DNA of 64,000 nt from the NCBI GenBank assembly GCA_035578155.1, contig JAPWDM010000003.1, positions 68,812,142-68,876,141 on the forward strand, given 5' to 3'. A program made the position numbers and the translations under genes. A model generated the notes under the pieces. The model was not told the DNA's origin. It saw only the letters and a list, made by a program, of their open reading frames with translations, and did no database searches. The DNA comes from Brachynemurus nebulosus. Taxonomy: Eukaryota > Arthropoda > Insecta > Neuroptera > Myrmeleontidae. Of this stretch, positions 36,601 through 48,372 are shown piece after piece (position 1 is the first letter of the stretch; the number at the start of each line of letters is the position of its first letter).

Positions 36601-38375
36601 CGTCAAAGCGACGAACGAACTTCTCTACCTGCTCCAATACTACAACTGCTTGCTGCGAAACTTCTGTTATCTAATTTATTTGTTATTATAACACATAAGA
36701 CGTATAAATTTTGTTTATAGCTATTGTCGTTTTTTTTATACTGAAATAGTGTGCGTCAAAAGGACGACGATGTATGATTAACCCATATTTTTTTTTAAAG
36801 ATTTTGTACTCCACATATAAAAGTATTCCTAATTTTTCCAAAATTTATTAAAGATATGGATGTTATAATTAATTTATTCAATGATTATGATAATGTGAAA
36901 GATGATTACAGCTGTTTGACTTATAGAGACGACATAATACTGAAGTTTTAATATATTTACTCGAAAACTAAAGAATGCGTTTCAAGTGACTTAATAAAAG
37001 GTTAACAATTTATTTTATGGAAAATATTTTAATTTTTATTATTTTTTGAGATCTTATTCTAAAAATTACTAACAAATTTTAGAAAAATTACAAATGTGTC
37101 TAATGGAGAAATAACTACATATCTATAGGAATATTTATGACTGAGAAATTTCACATTCTGTAAAGTCACACATGTTCACTGACTCATAATAGTTCATAAA
37201 TTAATTATTTGAAAGACATGTTTTATGATACAATTGATGTATTTATCTATTTTTTAATTTTTATAGTGAAAATATGCTTTGATAAAAAGATTAAAAAAAT
37301 TAATAAATATTTATATTAAGAAATTTTTCCAAATCCAATTTTTTTAAATATTTTGTTCGCTTTTGTAGTATTGTTATGTAAAAAAAATGTTTTTTGCATA
37401 TAAACTCTAAAACTTCCCGTAAAAAGTCCATTCGTCGAAACGACGCCGATGTATGATTAACTTGACTCGTAGACCAACGTATGATTCTAGGGCTAATTAC
37501 TATTCATTAATTTAGAGTTAACTACAAATTCAAGTAGCCATGTCATATACAATGTTATTCATAAAATTCTTTCTAAATTGAAACATATTTTAATAGGGAC
37601 AAACCAAAAAAATCGTAATTGAAAAATATGAAAAATTGTGAAGTAGTGATTATTTCCTCTTGAGATTTTGGTTTTATATTAAAATTAAGCCTAGTAGACA
37701 GATTTCGCTAGCTAAATACAATATTTTACAAAGAAGCTTAGAAATCCGTTTTTCTAAATTACAATTTTAAGTGGCCCTAAATCCAATATAGTTTAATGAA
37801 TGCTTACAAAATAAAAATCAGAGCATTCTTTGATACATGAAGTCATCACAATCATCAAACTATTGGAACAAATACAGGCCATTCAACAAAAAAATTTGTC
37901 GTAAGGAAACATGTTTACTAGAATATTACAGTTTTAATAAATAGGAATAATTATTACCACTTTATTTTGTTTGGATTAAATAGTGAAAATAATAAAAAAT
38001 ATACAATTTTCATGCGAAAATTTACCAAAAATATCTCAAATAAATAAACTAAATTTTTTTTATAAACACCGTAAATTTTCACCATAATAAACTACTTCAA
38101 TAATAATGGTCCCAAGTTACTTCCTTGCAGTACTCCTTTCCGAATTTCTCCCCATTCTAATTCTGTTACACCAGTTTTACGATAAATTTTAATTTCTTTA
38201 TCTCTTTTTTCACAATTAAATGATTTTATCAGTATCATTCATAATCGACCACCCCTAACTTTTAGTGGATTTTTTTTTTTAAAAGTAACCTATATTAGGT
38301 ATGGTTGCAATACAACGCAAAGTGAAAAAACAAAGGGAACGTAAACAGCAAGATACTTCTACAGACAACGGATAA
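33628..38375 (+). CDS. multi-pass membrane protein, family not recognised (7 exons)
   Basis: Exons: 33628-33810, 33878-34203, 35663-35803, 35880-36021, 36090-36256, 36321-36382 and 38299-38375. All introns are GT-AG, phases agree, total 1098 nt (365 residues plus stop). Hydrophobic segments lie at about 42-60, 77-98, 128-147, 155-185 (probably two helices), 205-220 and 245-262. The rest is a hydrophilic C-terminus ending in a Lys/Arg-rich tail (KKRQSQ, KVKKQRERKQQ), probably cytosolic. The segment SLWYSGFYAGCLFY followed by GHYIFGYMVLLSFFLQAL faintly recalls the TLC domain of ceramide synthases, also about 370 residues, but the catalytic His-His pair is absent, so I do not assign it. The first intron (67 nt) is inferred from phase and splice signals. 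The start ATG at 33628 is the first in frame. Confidence 0.75.
34590..34750. repeat. short foldback repeat in intron 2
   Basis: GTGAAATTAGAATCTGTATC is mirrored by GATATAGTTTCTAATTTCAC about 90 nt later. Related pieces occur near 17909-18060 and 48738-48800. Confidence 0.55.
34965..35605. mobile_element. hAT-type non-autonomous element in intron 2
   Basis: The ends CAGGGATTCCCAAAGT and ACTTTGGGAACCCCTG are inverted. The 8-bp flanks CTGTAAAT and CTACAAGT match only partly, so the insertion is old. The interior carries part of the TGACGTCA-containing 305-bp unit. Confidence 0.7.
36398..38258. mobile_element. hAT-like element filling intron 6
   Basis: The left end TGAGGTGGGCGATTATGAAT is mirrored by ATTCATAATCGACCACCCCT. 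The 8-bp flanks TTTTTAGT (36390-36397) and CTTTTAGT (38259-38266) differ by one base. A related copy lies at about 61232-62672. It contains the piggyBac-type MITE at 36582-37492. Confidence 0.7.
36582..37492. mobile_element. piggyBac-type MITE, copy 2 (nested, CTAA flanks)
   Basis: An inverted copy of 10918-11845 with the same CCCTAGAATCATACGT ends. The flanks are CTAA on both sides (36578-36581 and 37493-37496) instead of TTAA. It sits inside the hAT-like element of intron 6. Confidence 0.85.
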
Positions 38376-39663
38376 GACACATAATCCTACTAACATAAGT
38401 ATACAGCTTTACGAGCTTTATTATATCTTATTTCAAAAAAAATAATTATAACGTTATATAGCACAGAGCTATAAAATTTGATAATATTGTGTTCAAATGA
38501 TTTATTATTACGTACATAAGCATAAAAGTAGCTGTGATCATTATCAGATACACTTTAATTAGCTAATTGCCTAGATTTTACGATTGTTAAAATTGTTATT
38601 AAGACGTAGCTCAAGTGATAGTATCCTATGAAATTTATAATTGCAATCAGCCAATCAATACTTAAGTATATAGTAGTTAGTCATTAAATATTTAAGGAAG
38701 AGTTTGTTTACGTCCGAATTGTCACCGGAAAGGGTGAATTTACTGAAATTGGAACACTAAAATGTGTAAAACTGTGGTATAAAATAGGTTAGTAAAAAAA
38801 AAATTGATACGATTAATGATACTTTGGAGTTAGGATACGTGGAGATATGAATACGGATATCAATTACAATCCATTTTGTTTTTATCGGGGACATCTCGAT
38901 GTTAAATACTTTTCGTCGTTCAATCTCCTCCAATAATTATTACTATTAATACAATAATACACATTTAATTATTTAGCTTGAATTTTTATGTTACAATAAA
39001 ACATCAATTTTGTCAAAAATATGTAAAATAATATCAACTAAGTACCCAGTACTATATTTATTTATTTATTTTTATTTTTATTTTAAATATTTTATATTTT
39101 GTCAGGATAAATTTCAATAAATAAATCAATACAAATAATCATAAATTTAATAACATCACATAAAAAATACATATTCTCTGTCAAACACGTTCCCAGCAAT
39201 TCAAAAAATTAACACAGACCTAAAAATCCACCTTCTTTCCTCCCTTCAAACGATAAATTCCCCATCAAAGGTCCATGCACAGAAACTGTTCCTCTAAATT
39301 AGCTCCAGTTAGAAAAAAAACTTTCAATTTGGCAACACTGTTTCATATCTAACACCTCTGATTTTGGTCAAAAGTATTGAAATATGTCAGTGGGTGTGGC
39401 TTAAAAAAATGGCTGACGAAAAAGTACACTGACGTTAGAAGAAAGAATGATAAATATTAAAAATATTTGTACTTAAATTGACACGAGTCCAAAATAAAGA
39501 AATTTTGTTGTAGGGGAGAGAATTTACAGTATACAAACGTCAAATTTGAATGGTAAACGTCATGAAATAATTGAAAAACTGTCAGCGAATGGAAAAAACA
39601 AATCAATTGTACGTACAGTTCTACAAAATTCAGCTCATAAATGACACTTCAGCAAACCCACTT
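38376..39663. other. convergent intergenic stretch
   Basis: Holds the 3' ends of the membrane-protein gene (+) and of ZAD gene A (-). AT-rich; no further gene seen. Confidence 0.5.
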
Positions 39664-39665
39664 TA

Positions 39666-39993
39666 GGGAGCGTTTATACATACGATTTTAATTGGATGAA
39701 AATCGAAATAAAAATCGTTTAATGATACTTGCGGGTTTATACACATACAATTTCTTCTTTTGATTTTAAAAAAAGAAAATGGCGCTTACATAGAATATCA
39801 GCTTATTAATATTCACATAACCTTTCTGATTTTATATGTATAAATCATTTTACTTAAACGACAATTACAAAATATACATAATTATATCAGGGAACAGAGA
39901 CGTAAGATTATATGAAATATTATATCCAATTGTTATACGATTTTCATTCGATACGGTTAACATTCGATTAAAATCGTATGTCTAAACGTAGGG
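39666..39993. mobile_element. MITE at the 3' side of ZAD gene A
   Basis: GCGTTTATACATACGATTTT on the left is mirrored by AAAATCGTATGTCTAAACG on the right. The element ends about 60 nt from the stop codon of gene A, so it is probably in that gene's 3' untranslated region. Confidence 0.6.
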
Positions 39994-40053
39994 TTAAGAA
40001 TAGTTTGATTTTTAAACACCCAGATGTCTTACCAACTGCTATCTATCCAACTT

Positions 40054-41553
40054 TCAATCAATGTGAGCTTTTTTCATATGTGTATGAAGAGCTGCTTTTT
40101 GAGTATACGACTTTTCGCAAACAATACACTGGAATGGACGTTCGCCCGTATGCGTGCGCATATGATTAACTAAAATTTCTTTTAAGGAGAACCGTTGTGG
40201 ACACTTCGGACAAACGAACTTCCGTACATTTAAGTGTGTCGTCAAAACGTGACGTCGAAGATTGTTCGGTGATTTATACTTCATCGGACACTGATCACAT
40301 TCGAATTGACTTACGGCACTGTGCGTGCACATATGTATTTTGAGTGTTCCCGGGGAAGCACAACCTCTGCCACATATGTTACACAGATACGTGAATTTTG
40401 ACACGTTTTTATGCGTGTGACGAACATGGTTGATCAGTGACGGTTTCGAAAGGAATTGTTTTGAGCATTGCTTGCATTTAGTTGGGACGCGATTTTTACG
40501 ATGAATTTCTAAATGTGTTTTCATATTTCTTTTTAGTATTTGCTTACCGCACACTTGACATGGCGCCTGTACTGAATGGCCCGTATGAATTTTAATGTGA
40601 TTTTTGAGGACTGGGAGAGATTTTAAAATTTTGTCGCAATATGTACACTGGTATGGTGGTTTTGGTTTATGTTCGACTTTGTGTTTTTTTAGGGCAGCTC
40701 GGGTTTTGAATTTCTCGCCACATGTTTCACATGGATGAATTAATTTTTGGCGGACTTTTTTATGATTCTTTTTTGACTTTTTTCTTTCACCTACAGGGGG
40801 TTTTAGTAACTTACAAGTTTCAATATGTTGTTCAAAATGCAATTGATCATCAAATAACGAATTACATTTCGAACATTGGAAATCTTTTGTATTTGAATTG
40901 TCTATTTCAGATTCTGTCTTAATTTCAAATGGATTATATTCCTTCATATGGAATTTTAAATCATCTAACGACAATTTTTCTCTCTTTGTAATTATATTTT
41001 TAATATTTATATCCTCAACTTCAAAATCATTTTGAATTTTTATGTCAGAATCTGATTCTAATTCACTTTTGAGTGAACCTATTAAATCATCGTTAAAATT
41101 ATTCCCGTCGAAATGCTTTTCAGTGTCCATTTCTTTTTCATAAACTATCCGTTTTAATTTACTGTCTGAATTTTCTGAAAGTTGTTTAAAGTTGAAAGCA
41201 TTTCGGAGATCAGTTAAACAGCTACGACATAAATGATTTGGTAAATTATCATTTAACCAAATCTGAAAAATATTAATTTTTAAAAAAATGTTCGTGAAGT
41301 GCGAGTTGACAGAGGACTATTCTGAGGAAAGTGCGAAGATATAAGAATTTCGTAGATAGATGTTCTACGAAATCCTAAAAAAAAGTGAATCAGGAACATT
41401 AAATGATTGACTTACTTGTACGGAAGTACAAAATGACATCATGTTAATTATTTCGTATTCAGATATTGGCACAAGATTATCGGAAAATTTCAAGCAAACT
41501 CGACAAATCAGTTCAAAATCTTTAAGTCTGATACTATTCGCTTCATTTTCCAT
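40054..41553 (-). CDS. ZAD-C2H2 zinc finger protein (gene A)
   Basis: Two exons on the minus strand: 41553-41416 (46 codons) and 41262-40054 (402 residues plus stop), 448 residues in all. The ZAD is split by a phase-0 intron: exon 1 gives ICRVC, exon 2 gives HLCRSC, together the four zinc-binding cysteines. An acidic linker follows, then nine C2H2-type fingers from about residue 175 to the end, with a TGERPFQC linker before the last. The first (FQCSKCNSLF) ends in H-x3-C, so its fold is unsure. ZADs dimerise and C2H2 arrays bind DNA, so a nuclear transcription factor is expected; the target is unknown. The linker holds one LDDLKFHMKEYNPFEIK motif, which is multiplied in gene F, its closest relative here. 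Confidence 0.92.
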
Positions 41554-42752
41554 TGTATAAATATTTGTATGAAATTTTGAATTATGTATTGTATCTTTAA
41601 AAATTTAAAGGCTAGTGCACACCGCGCACACAATTTCATAAAGGTTATTTTCGTCGCGCAATTGTGTGACGAAGAAAAATACTTTTTATGATACATATGT
41701 ATCACATTTATTGTATGAAAATAATTTTCGGCATATTTCTACCATGACTACCCCTTATTTTTTTGCCCATTTCCCTCAAAAAAAAAAATAATATACTGGC
41801 GTGAAATCACGAATTATGGAAATCTATTCAGCAGATTATTCTCGAAGTAATGCTGTTCTTTATATTTTCCTATCCTTCATAAAAAGTCCTAATATAAAAC
41901 TGAATTTAAATTTTTTCATTGTTCATTTAACCGCAAAAACACAGCCTTCATTTTTGTGACGTCATTAAAGTAGTAAATAGATAAGATACCCTTTGAAGTT
42001 TTAAGGGTTAGTGCAAAACACGCAAAACTTTTTGTCGCGCGGTTTTTTATCCGTAACGGCAAAATAACATTGAGTGACTGATTTATAATAAATATACCTT
42101 TAGTTGAAAGTTATCTTCTACAACGATAGGTAAAACAACTCCAACAGTTAAGTAAAAAAAAAGATTTAAATGGTTTAGAGGTGTTTAGATTATTGTCTCA
42201 TCAATTAATTGGTATAACTAAGTAGAATTCACGTTTTTATATTATTAGCTGAAAATATTTTTTTATTTATGGAAGAAAGCAAATACAGGTAAAACGATTT
42301 GATAATGAAAACTGTACTTAAAATACTTTATTAATCAATTTAATAATAAATAATATTACATTGCATTGAATTTAACAAACTTTTAATGATTTCATTCAAT
42401 ATGAATGTAAAAATGATATCAAAGAATCTCTTGACTTTTCCTGTCAGGCTGGTAAAAGTCCTGATTTCGCAGTAATTGATTTTTTTTTAAATTTTAATTT
42501 TTATTTATTTAACCGCGAAAACATTGCCAACAATTTTTGTGACGTCATAAAAATAGTAGATATATCAATTTACATTATTTCGATATTAAATACATATTCT
42601 ATGTTTATTGTATCAATGACGTCATTCACAGTTTAATAGAACTTTATTTATGTAAGAAATACAAAAAATATATATCCTCTAACGAATTTCGAATTATTAC
42701 GGAAAAAATTCGATACATATGATACAACTTTTGATAGTTTCAACTACCAATT
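41554..42752. other. intergenic stretch between genes A and B
   Basis: Two related segments about 580 bp apart (TTTTTGTGACGTCATTAAAG near 41953 and TTTTTGTGACGTCATAAAAA near 42533) suggest a partial duplication or two copies of one repeat. The GTGCACACCGCGCACAC patch near 41615 and a GTGCAAAACACGCAAAAC patch near 42013 are related. No gene seen. Confidence 0.45.
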
Positions 42753-44200
42753 TCAATTAGTATGCCCATTTTTCATGTGCGTTCGAAGATTCGATTTATG
42801 ACTGAATGACCTTTCGCAAACTACACACTGAAACGGACGCTCGCCAGTATGTGTACGCATATGACTAGCTAATTTCGATTTGATTGCAAACCGTTGCGTA
42901 CACAGCGTACACGCGTGTGGTTTTATATTTAGATGAGCCGTCTTAATGTGATGCGTAAGACCGGATCGTGATTTATACTTCATACCACACTTATCGCACT
43001 CTAAATTTTTTTCGTCACTGTGCGAACGCATATGTTCTTGAAGCTCTGCGCGACAGACCGCCCCTTTGCCACATATGTTACACAAATGTTTTAAATCGCG
43101 TGCGATATTTTCGTGTTCGCGACGAATATGTTGCTTCAGTGATAACTGATGTAGAAATTGTTTCGAACATTTGTCGCATTTGATGAGAGCGCGATCGTTA
43201 CGATGTATTTTTAAATGTTGTTTCATATTTATGTTTGATATTTGTTTGCCGCATACGTTACACGGAACACGTACGTACCACGTATAAATGTCAGATGTCA
43301 CTGTGGCGTGCACTATAGTGTGTTGCTTTAGTGCAAATCGTGATGCGTACTTTTTACCGCACGTGTTACATAAATGATTCAATTCGCGAGCGATTTTTTC
43401 GTGGTCGCGTTTAATGTGCAATTTTAATGAACTCGCATGCAAGAATTTCTTTTCACATTTGTCACACTGTAAGAGGTCTCGATCATTTTTATGTACATTT
43501 AAATGTCGTTTGATGTTTCGCTTGAGCACATGTTTACCACACACGTCGCACGGTACCCGATTGTCTTTCCCTGTGAACTCGCCTTTAGATTTATGTTGTC
43601 TTTTCATATGTAATCCTAGATGGCGTAAATGAGAGAATTTTAAATGGCATTTTTCACATGCGTACTGTTTTTTTGCGTATATATTTTTTGTTTTTGTATC
43701 GTCTATAATTATATTTTTAGTGTTCTCGTAATCATCTTTAATTTTTGTTTCGCAATCTGACTCGAATTCACATTTGACTGAATCAATGAAATTATCATCA
43801 AAATTTTCCTCGTCTTTAATAATATGTTTATCTGACCAATCTGTATCCGATTTTGCAACCAATTTATTGCCTAAATTGTGTTCAGAAACAATATGTCGCA
43901 AACTATTATCAGAATTTTCTGAAAGTTGTTTAAAGTTGAACGCATTTTTGAGATCAATAAAACACGTATTACATAAATGATTTGGCAAATCATCGTTTAA
44001 CCAGATCTAGAGAATTTAAATATGAGTTTAAATAAGATTGAAACTTTGAAACATTAAAAAATTTGACTTACTTGTACGGATGTACACGAGGACATCATTG
44101 TAATAATTTCGTTTTCAGATATTAATACAAGATCATCGGAAAATTTTAAACAAACTCGACAAATAAATTCAAAATCTTCAATTGTAATAGTCTTAGCCAT
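42753..44200 (-). CDS. ZAD-C2H2 zinc finger protein (gene B)
   Basis: Two exons on the minus strand: 44200-44072 (43 codons) and 44006-42753 (417 residues plus stop), 460 residues. The ZAD cysteines are ICRVC (exon 1) and HLCNTC (exon 2), with the same phase-0 intron position as its neighbours. The linker is acidic. Ten C2H2 fingers run from YACEKC to FQCVVC, with TGERPFQC before the last. The C-terminal five fingers closely match those of gene E. It is divergently arranged with gene C, the start codons being separated by 152 bp. The first exon is three codons shorter at its N-terminus than in the paralogs. Confidence 0.92.
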
Positions 44201-44352
44201 AACACAAAATTATTTAACACTATTTATGAGCTCTTTAGTTATTACATACTGTTTTTTTTACATTAAAAAATAAATAGATTAAACTGTTTTACTACAGGTT
44301 CATAATCAGCTCGAAAAAAAGCTTCAGTAGCGAACAAACGGAAACTTATATT
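44201..44352. promoter_or_regulatory. shared divergent promoter region of genes B and C
   Basis: Only 152 bp separate the start codons of B (-) and C (+), so both promoters and 5' untranslated regions must lie here or within the first exons. AT-rich, with no clear TATA box assigned. Confidence 0.6.
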
Positions 44353-47300
44353 ATGGCTAATACGACTAAAAATATTACAATTGAAGACTTTGAATCAATT
44401 TGTCGAGTTTGTTTAAAATCTTCTGATAATTTTGTGTTAATATCTGAATTTGAAATTATTAGTATGATGTCGGTATGTACATCTGTACAAGTAAGTCAAC
44501 TTTTTTCAATGCTTCAAAGTACTGCCATATAGTTGGCAGTCGAAAAATTTTTTTTAAATTGAAAATACTTTTATTCGATTGGGAATCATTTGGGAAAGTT
44601 TAGGAATATAATTTTTTTATTTAGGACATTATAATTAGTGAGTAATTAATTAGTCTTTTTTTAGCGTATAGTTAGCAGACATGAAAATAAAAAATATTTA
44701 ATTTTACGTTATTTGATAGTAAATAGTTTGGGAAGAACATTAAAATTAATCACACCATTTGGGAATTCATAATTAATTAATTATGCCGATTTTTCTGTTT
44801 ACGATTTTACTTGTACAATATATTTAATGACTGACGCCACTGACTAATATGGCGGCAAAATTCAAACACTTTTGTATGTTAAAATTATGAATTATTTTTC
44901 GAACTGTACTTCATTAGTATGTTGTATATTATAACATAACTTTTCAATTCATACTTTCCGTCAATAAAATTATGTAAAATGTAAATATACAACATACTAA
45001 TGAAGTACAGTTCGAAAAATAATTCATAATTTTAACATACAAAAGTGTTTGAATTTTGCCGCCATATTAGTCAGTGGCGTCAGTCATTAAATATATTGTG
45101 CATGTAAAATCGTAAACAGAAAAATCGGCATAATTAATTAATTATGAATTCCCAAATGGTGTGATTAATTTTAATGTTCTTCCCAAACTATTTACTATCA
45201 AATAACGTAAAATTAAATATTTTTTATTTTCATGTCTGCTAACTATACGCTAAAAAAAGACTAATTAATTACTCACTAATTATAATGTCCTAAATAAAAA
45301 AATTATATTCCTAAATTTTCCCAAATGATTCCCAATCGAATAAAAGTATTTTCAATTTAAAAGAAATTTTTCGACTGCTAACTATATAGCAGTCTTCAAA
45401 GTAGAGATGTCGATTTTAAACCGATTTTCGATTAATCGAAGCTTAAAAAATCGATTTTTTTTTATTTTTTTCATTGAATCGATTCATGAATCAGTTATTA
45501 AAAGTTAGAAATCGATAACCGACTTTTTCCAAAAAGAATTTTATTTTAATTGTAATTATTAGGTATCGGACGTTTTTCGGATCAAACAACATTGTGTTTT
45601 GTATATGCAGGTAGATAGACAGATAATAAAAATATTATAAAAATATGTGTGAGTTGTATATATGTATACGCCTGTTTTATCAAAATATCTGTTCATTTTT
45701 ATTCACATTAATCACCTCAAGTGCGATATACCTGTATACACAAAACACGAATGCTGATTGATCCGAAAAATGTCCGATACCTAGTAATTATACAAAGAAA
45801 CGTGTTAAAATGAAACACCAAAAACGTTATTGTTAATTGTCACTTTTTACTCGTTGTTATCAACGAATCTCGCGTAAGGCCCTATATAACTACATATATA
45901 TACGCACTGTATCTTGTTCAGTAGAAGACTATTAAAACAAAATACAAAAATACAAATGGAAGGAAGGACTAATACAAAAGGAAGGAAGACCACCTATCTG
46001 GCAAACGATCCCTTTTCCACAAGCGATCCCCAAAGACTTATTTAGAAAACATGTTTTTGTTAGTTTGTTTGAAATTTTTGAATAAACTTGGTTTATTCCG
46101 TGGTATTCGTCCTACATATTCAATTGCGTTATTTGCTATAATTATAATTGAAAAGTTAACTTATCGTTTTTACAAATATAATGTGAGGCGCTTTTACACG
46201 ATATTACTCATGTACTATCAATTAATTAATAAAAATTATCAGCTAATTTTATTAAACTTTTCAAAATTTCGATTTTTTAGATCGATCTCACAGAATCAAT
46301 TTTTTTTAGCCGATTTTTTTTTCAATCGATTTTTTTAATTTCGATTTAAATCGATATTTGTTTTTGGAGAACCGACATCTCTACTTCAAAGTTTCAATCT
46401 CGTTTAAATTCATATTTAAATTTTCCAGATCTGGTTAAATGACGATTTACCAAATCATTTATGTAATACATGTTTTATTGACCTCAAAAATGCGTTCAAT
46501 TTTAAAAAACTTTCGGAAAATTCCGATCGAATTTTACGACAAATTGTCCATAAGCATAATTTAAGCGATAAATTGGTTGATAAAACCGATACGGATAGCC
46601 TAAACAAGACAAATTTTAATGATTCAGTCAAATGTGAATTTGAACCGGATTGTAAAACAAAAATTAAAGACGAGTTTGAGGATACCAAAATCATTAAAGA
46701 TGATACAAATAAAAAGAAAATATACCGAAAACAGTACACATGCGAAAAATGCAATCTGAAATTCCCATATTTACGCCGTTTACGATTACATATAAAAAGA
46801 AAACACAATCCGAAAAAGTGTAATATTTGCAAGAAAACATTCAAAACTCCTAGCAAACTCAGGTGTCACAGTGTAGTTCATCGAAACGAGCGTCCGTATC
46901 AGTGTCCGCAATGTGGTAAAACGTTTAAATTAGACGCGGCGTTAAAAGCGCACATAAATCTAATACATTTGGCGAAAGACGATCGAGCGCCATGTGATAT
47001 ATGCGGTAAACATATCCTCAAACGTTACATTCAACGCCATCTAATCACCCATAACGTTCGAGATCCAATCCAGTGTGATAAATGTGAAAAAACATTCTTA
47101 TATCAGAATTCGTTGAAAATGCACATTAAACGCGATCACGAAAAAATCGAAAATATATTGAAATGCGATAAATGTGATATGAAATATAAATCTCGATCCG
47201 GATTTACGCATCACATTCAAACGGCCCACCTGAACATAAAACCGCACGCTTGTACCGTTTGTGGTCAACATTTTGCATTGAAATCCACGCTGGCCAGTCA

Positions 47301-47445
47301 TATGCACACACATACTGGCGAACGTCCATTTCAGTGTATATTTTGCGAGAAGTCGTACAGTCAAAAATCATCGCTACGAACGCACGTAAAACATATTCAT
47401 GCTAATCGAATGTACGTAAATAACTATAATGCCGAATTGGTGTAG
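44353..47445 (+). CDS. ZAD-C2H2 zinc finger protein (gene C)
   Basis: Exon 1 is 44353-44490 (46 codons, MANTTKNITIEDFESICRVC...), exon 2 is 46429-47445, total 384 residues. ZAD cysteines ICRVC and HLCNTC are intact. Eight C2H2 fingers run from YTCEKC to FQCIFC. Paralogs have introns of about 65-70 nt; this one is 1938 nt because two transposons inserted into it (44521-45393 and 45402-46383). The last three fingers are almost identical in DNA to those of gene D. The C-terminus runs eleven residues past the D-like end (MYVNNYNAELV) because of a one-base shift just before the position of the D stop. Confidence 0.92.
44521..45393. mobile_element. Mutator-like foldback element, 410-bp arms
   Basis: Two arms of 410 nt (44521-44930 and 44984-45393) are near-perfect inverted copies with a 53-nt spacer. 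The ends start ACTGCCATATAGTTGGCAGT. A 9-bp duplication, CTTCAAAGT, flanks it (44512-44520 and 45394-45402); 9 bp is the Mutator-like length. No transposase. Only a handful of differences between the arms, so it is young. Confidence 0.85.
45402..46383. mobile_element. hAT-type element in the ZAD intron of gene C
   Basis: The ends TAGAGATGTCG and CGACATCTCTA are inverted, with an 8-bp duplication CTTCAAAG (45394-45401 and 46384-46391). Long runs of ATCGATT-type sequence lie inside both ends. The 95-codon frame at 46051-46338 lies inside and is not a recognisable transposase. Confidence 0.8.
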
Positions 47446-47539
47446 TAGTTAGCAACGCTACTGAGAGGTGCTAACCGACCAGAGACACAACAAACTCAAT
47501 AGTACTTTGTCAAAGGATCCATATGATCTTAACTATTAA

Positions 47540-48372
47540 GGATGTGTACCCAAAAAGAAAATTCCAACTTTTTCCATTGAGTTTGAAAAATGTTAAACAA
47601 TAGACGATTCCGCATCGGTTAGCAAAAAGAAAATTGTATGTCACGGACAAATTAAACGAAATAATTAATGTTAATGTTCTCATGTATCGTGTGTTATTTG
47701 AACCGGAAGTAGCTTAGCTACGAATAAATTTGTAAAATTGATCATATTTTATCCAACTTTCGTGAGAAAAAAATAGTTTTATGAACTTTATACTTTGTAT
47801 TATTTTTTAATAAAAAAAAAACGATCCCACCGGCTTATCGTTTTCGTAAAAATTAGAAGCCAGAACCACGCGGTTTTGACACTATTTTAAAAAACTGTGC
47901 ACGCCATTTTCGGCGAGAAAGGTGGTACAACATATAATGAATGTTTTCAATTTAGGAAACACAGACGACACAGTGCATTTTTTTTTTGCACAAAAAACTA
48001 ATTTTTTTAATTTTAACCTTTTAATTGCTTTTAGATGCAATAAAAAGATTAGTTTTGCAATAAAATTAAAAACAAAAAGATTAGTTTTTTTGTAAAAAAA
48101 AAAGAGAATGTATTGTGCCACACAGTGTTTTCTAAATGGAACATACTCTATACGCCAACTGTCAGGATAATAATTCTGATAGGTGCTAAATCCAACGTCA
48201 ACCATAGTCAAATTAAATCTTTGTTTTATAGAAAAAATTTGTTAATTGATATAATTTCTTATACAGTACACATTTTAATTCATAAAATAAGTGTTTCTAG
48301 TAATAATTTAACATTATGATTAATTTTCAAAAAATTTTAGATGTAGTACTCGATTTGACTGGGTACACATCC
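47540..48372. mobile_element. TTAA-flanked non-autonomous element
   Basis: The ends GGATGTGTACCC and GGGTACACATCC are inverted and flanked by TTAA (47536-47539 and 48373-48376). It has no counterpart in the flank of gene D, so it inserted after the duplication. TTAA suggests piggyBac-type transposition; the GG start is atypical. Confidence 0.75.

Noticed and set aside
46051..46338. 95-codon frame between the exons of gene C
   Set aside because: Lies inside the hAT-type element and has no transposase features; probably chance.
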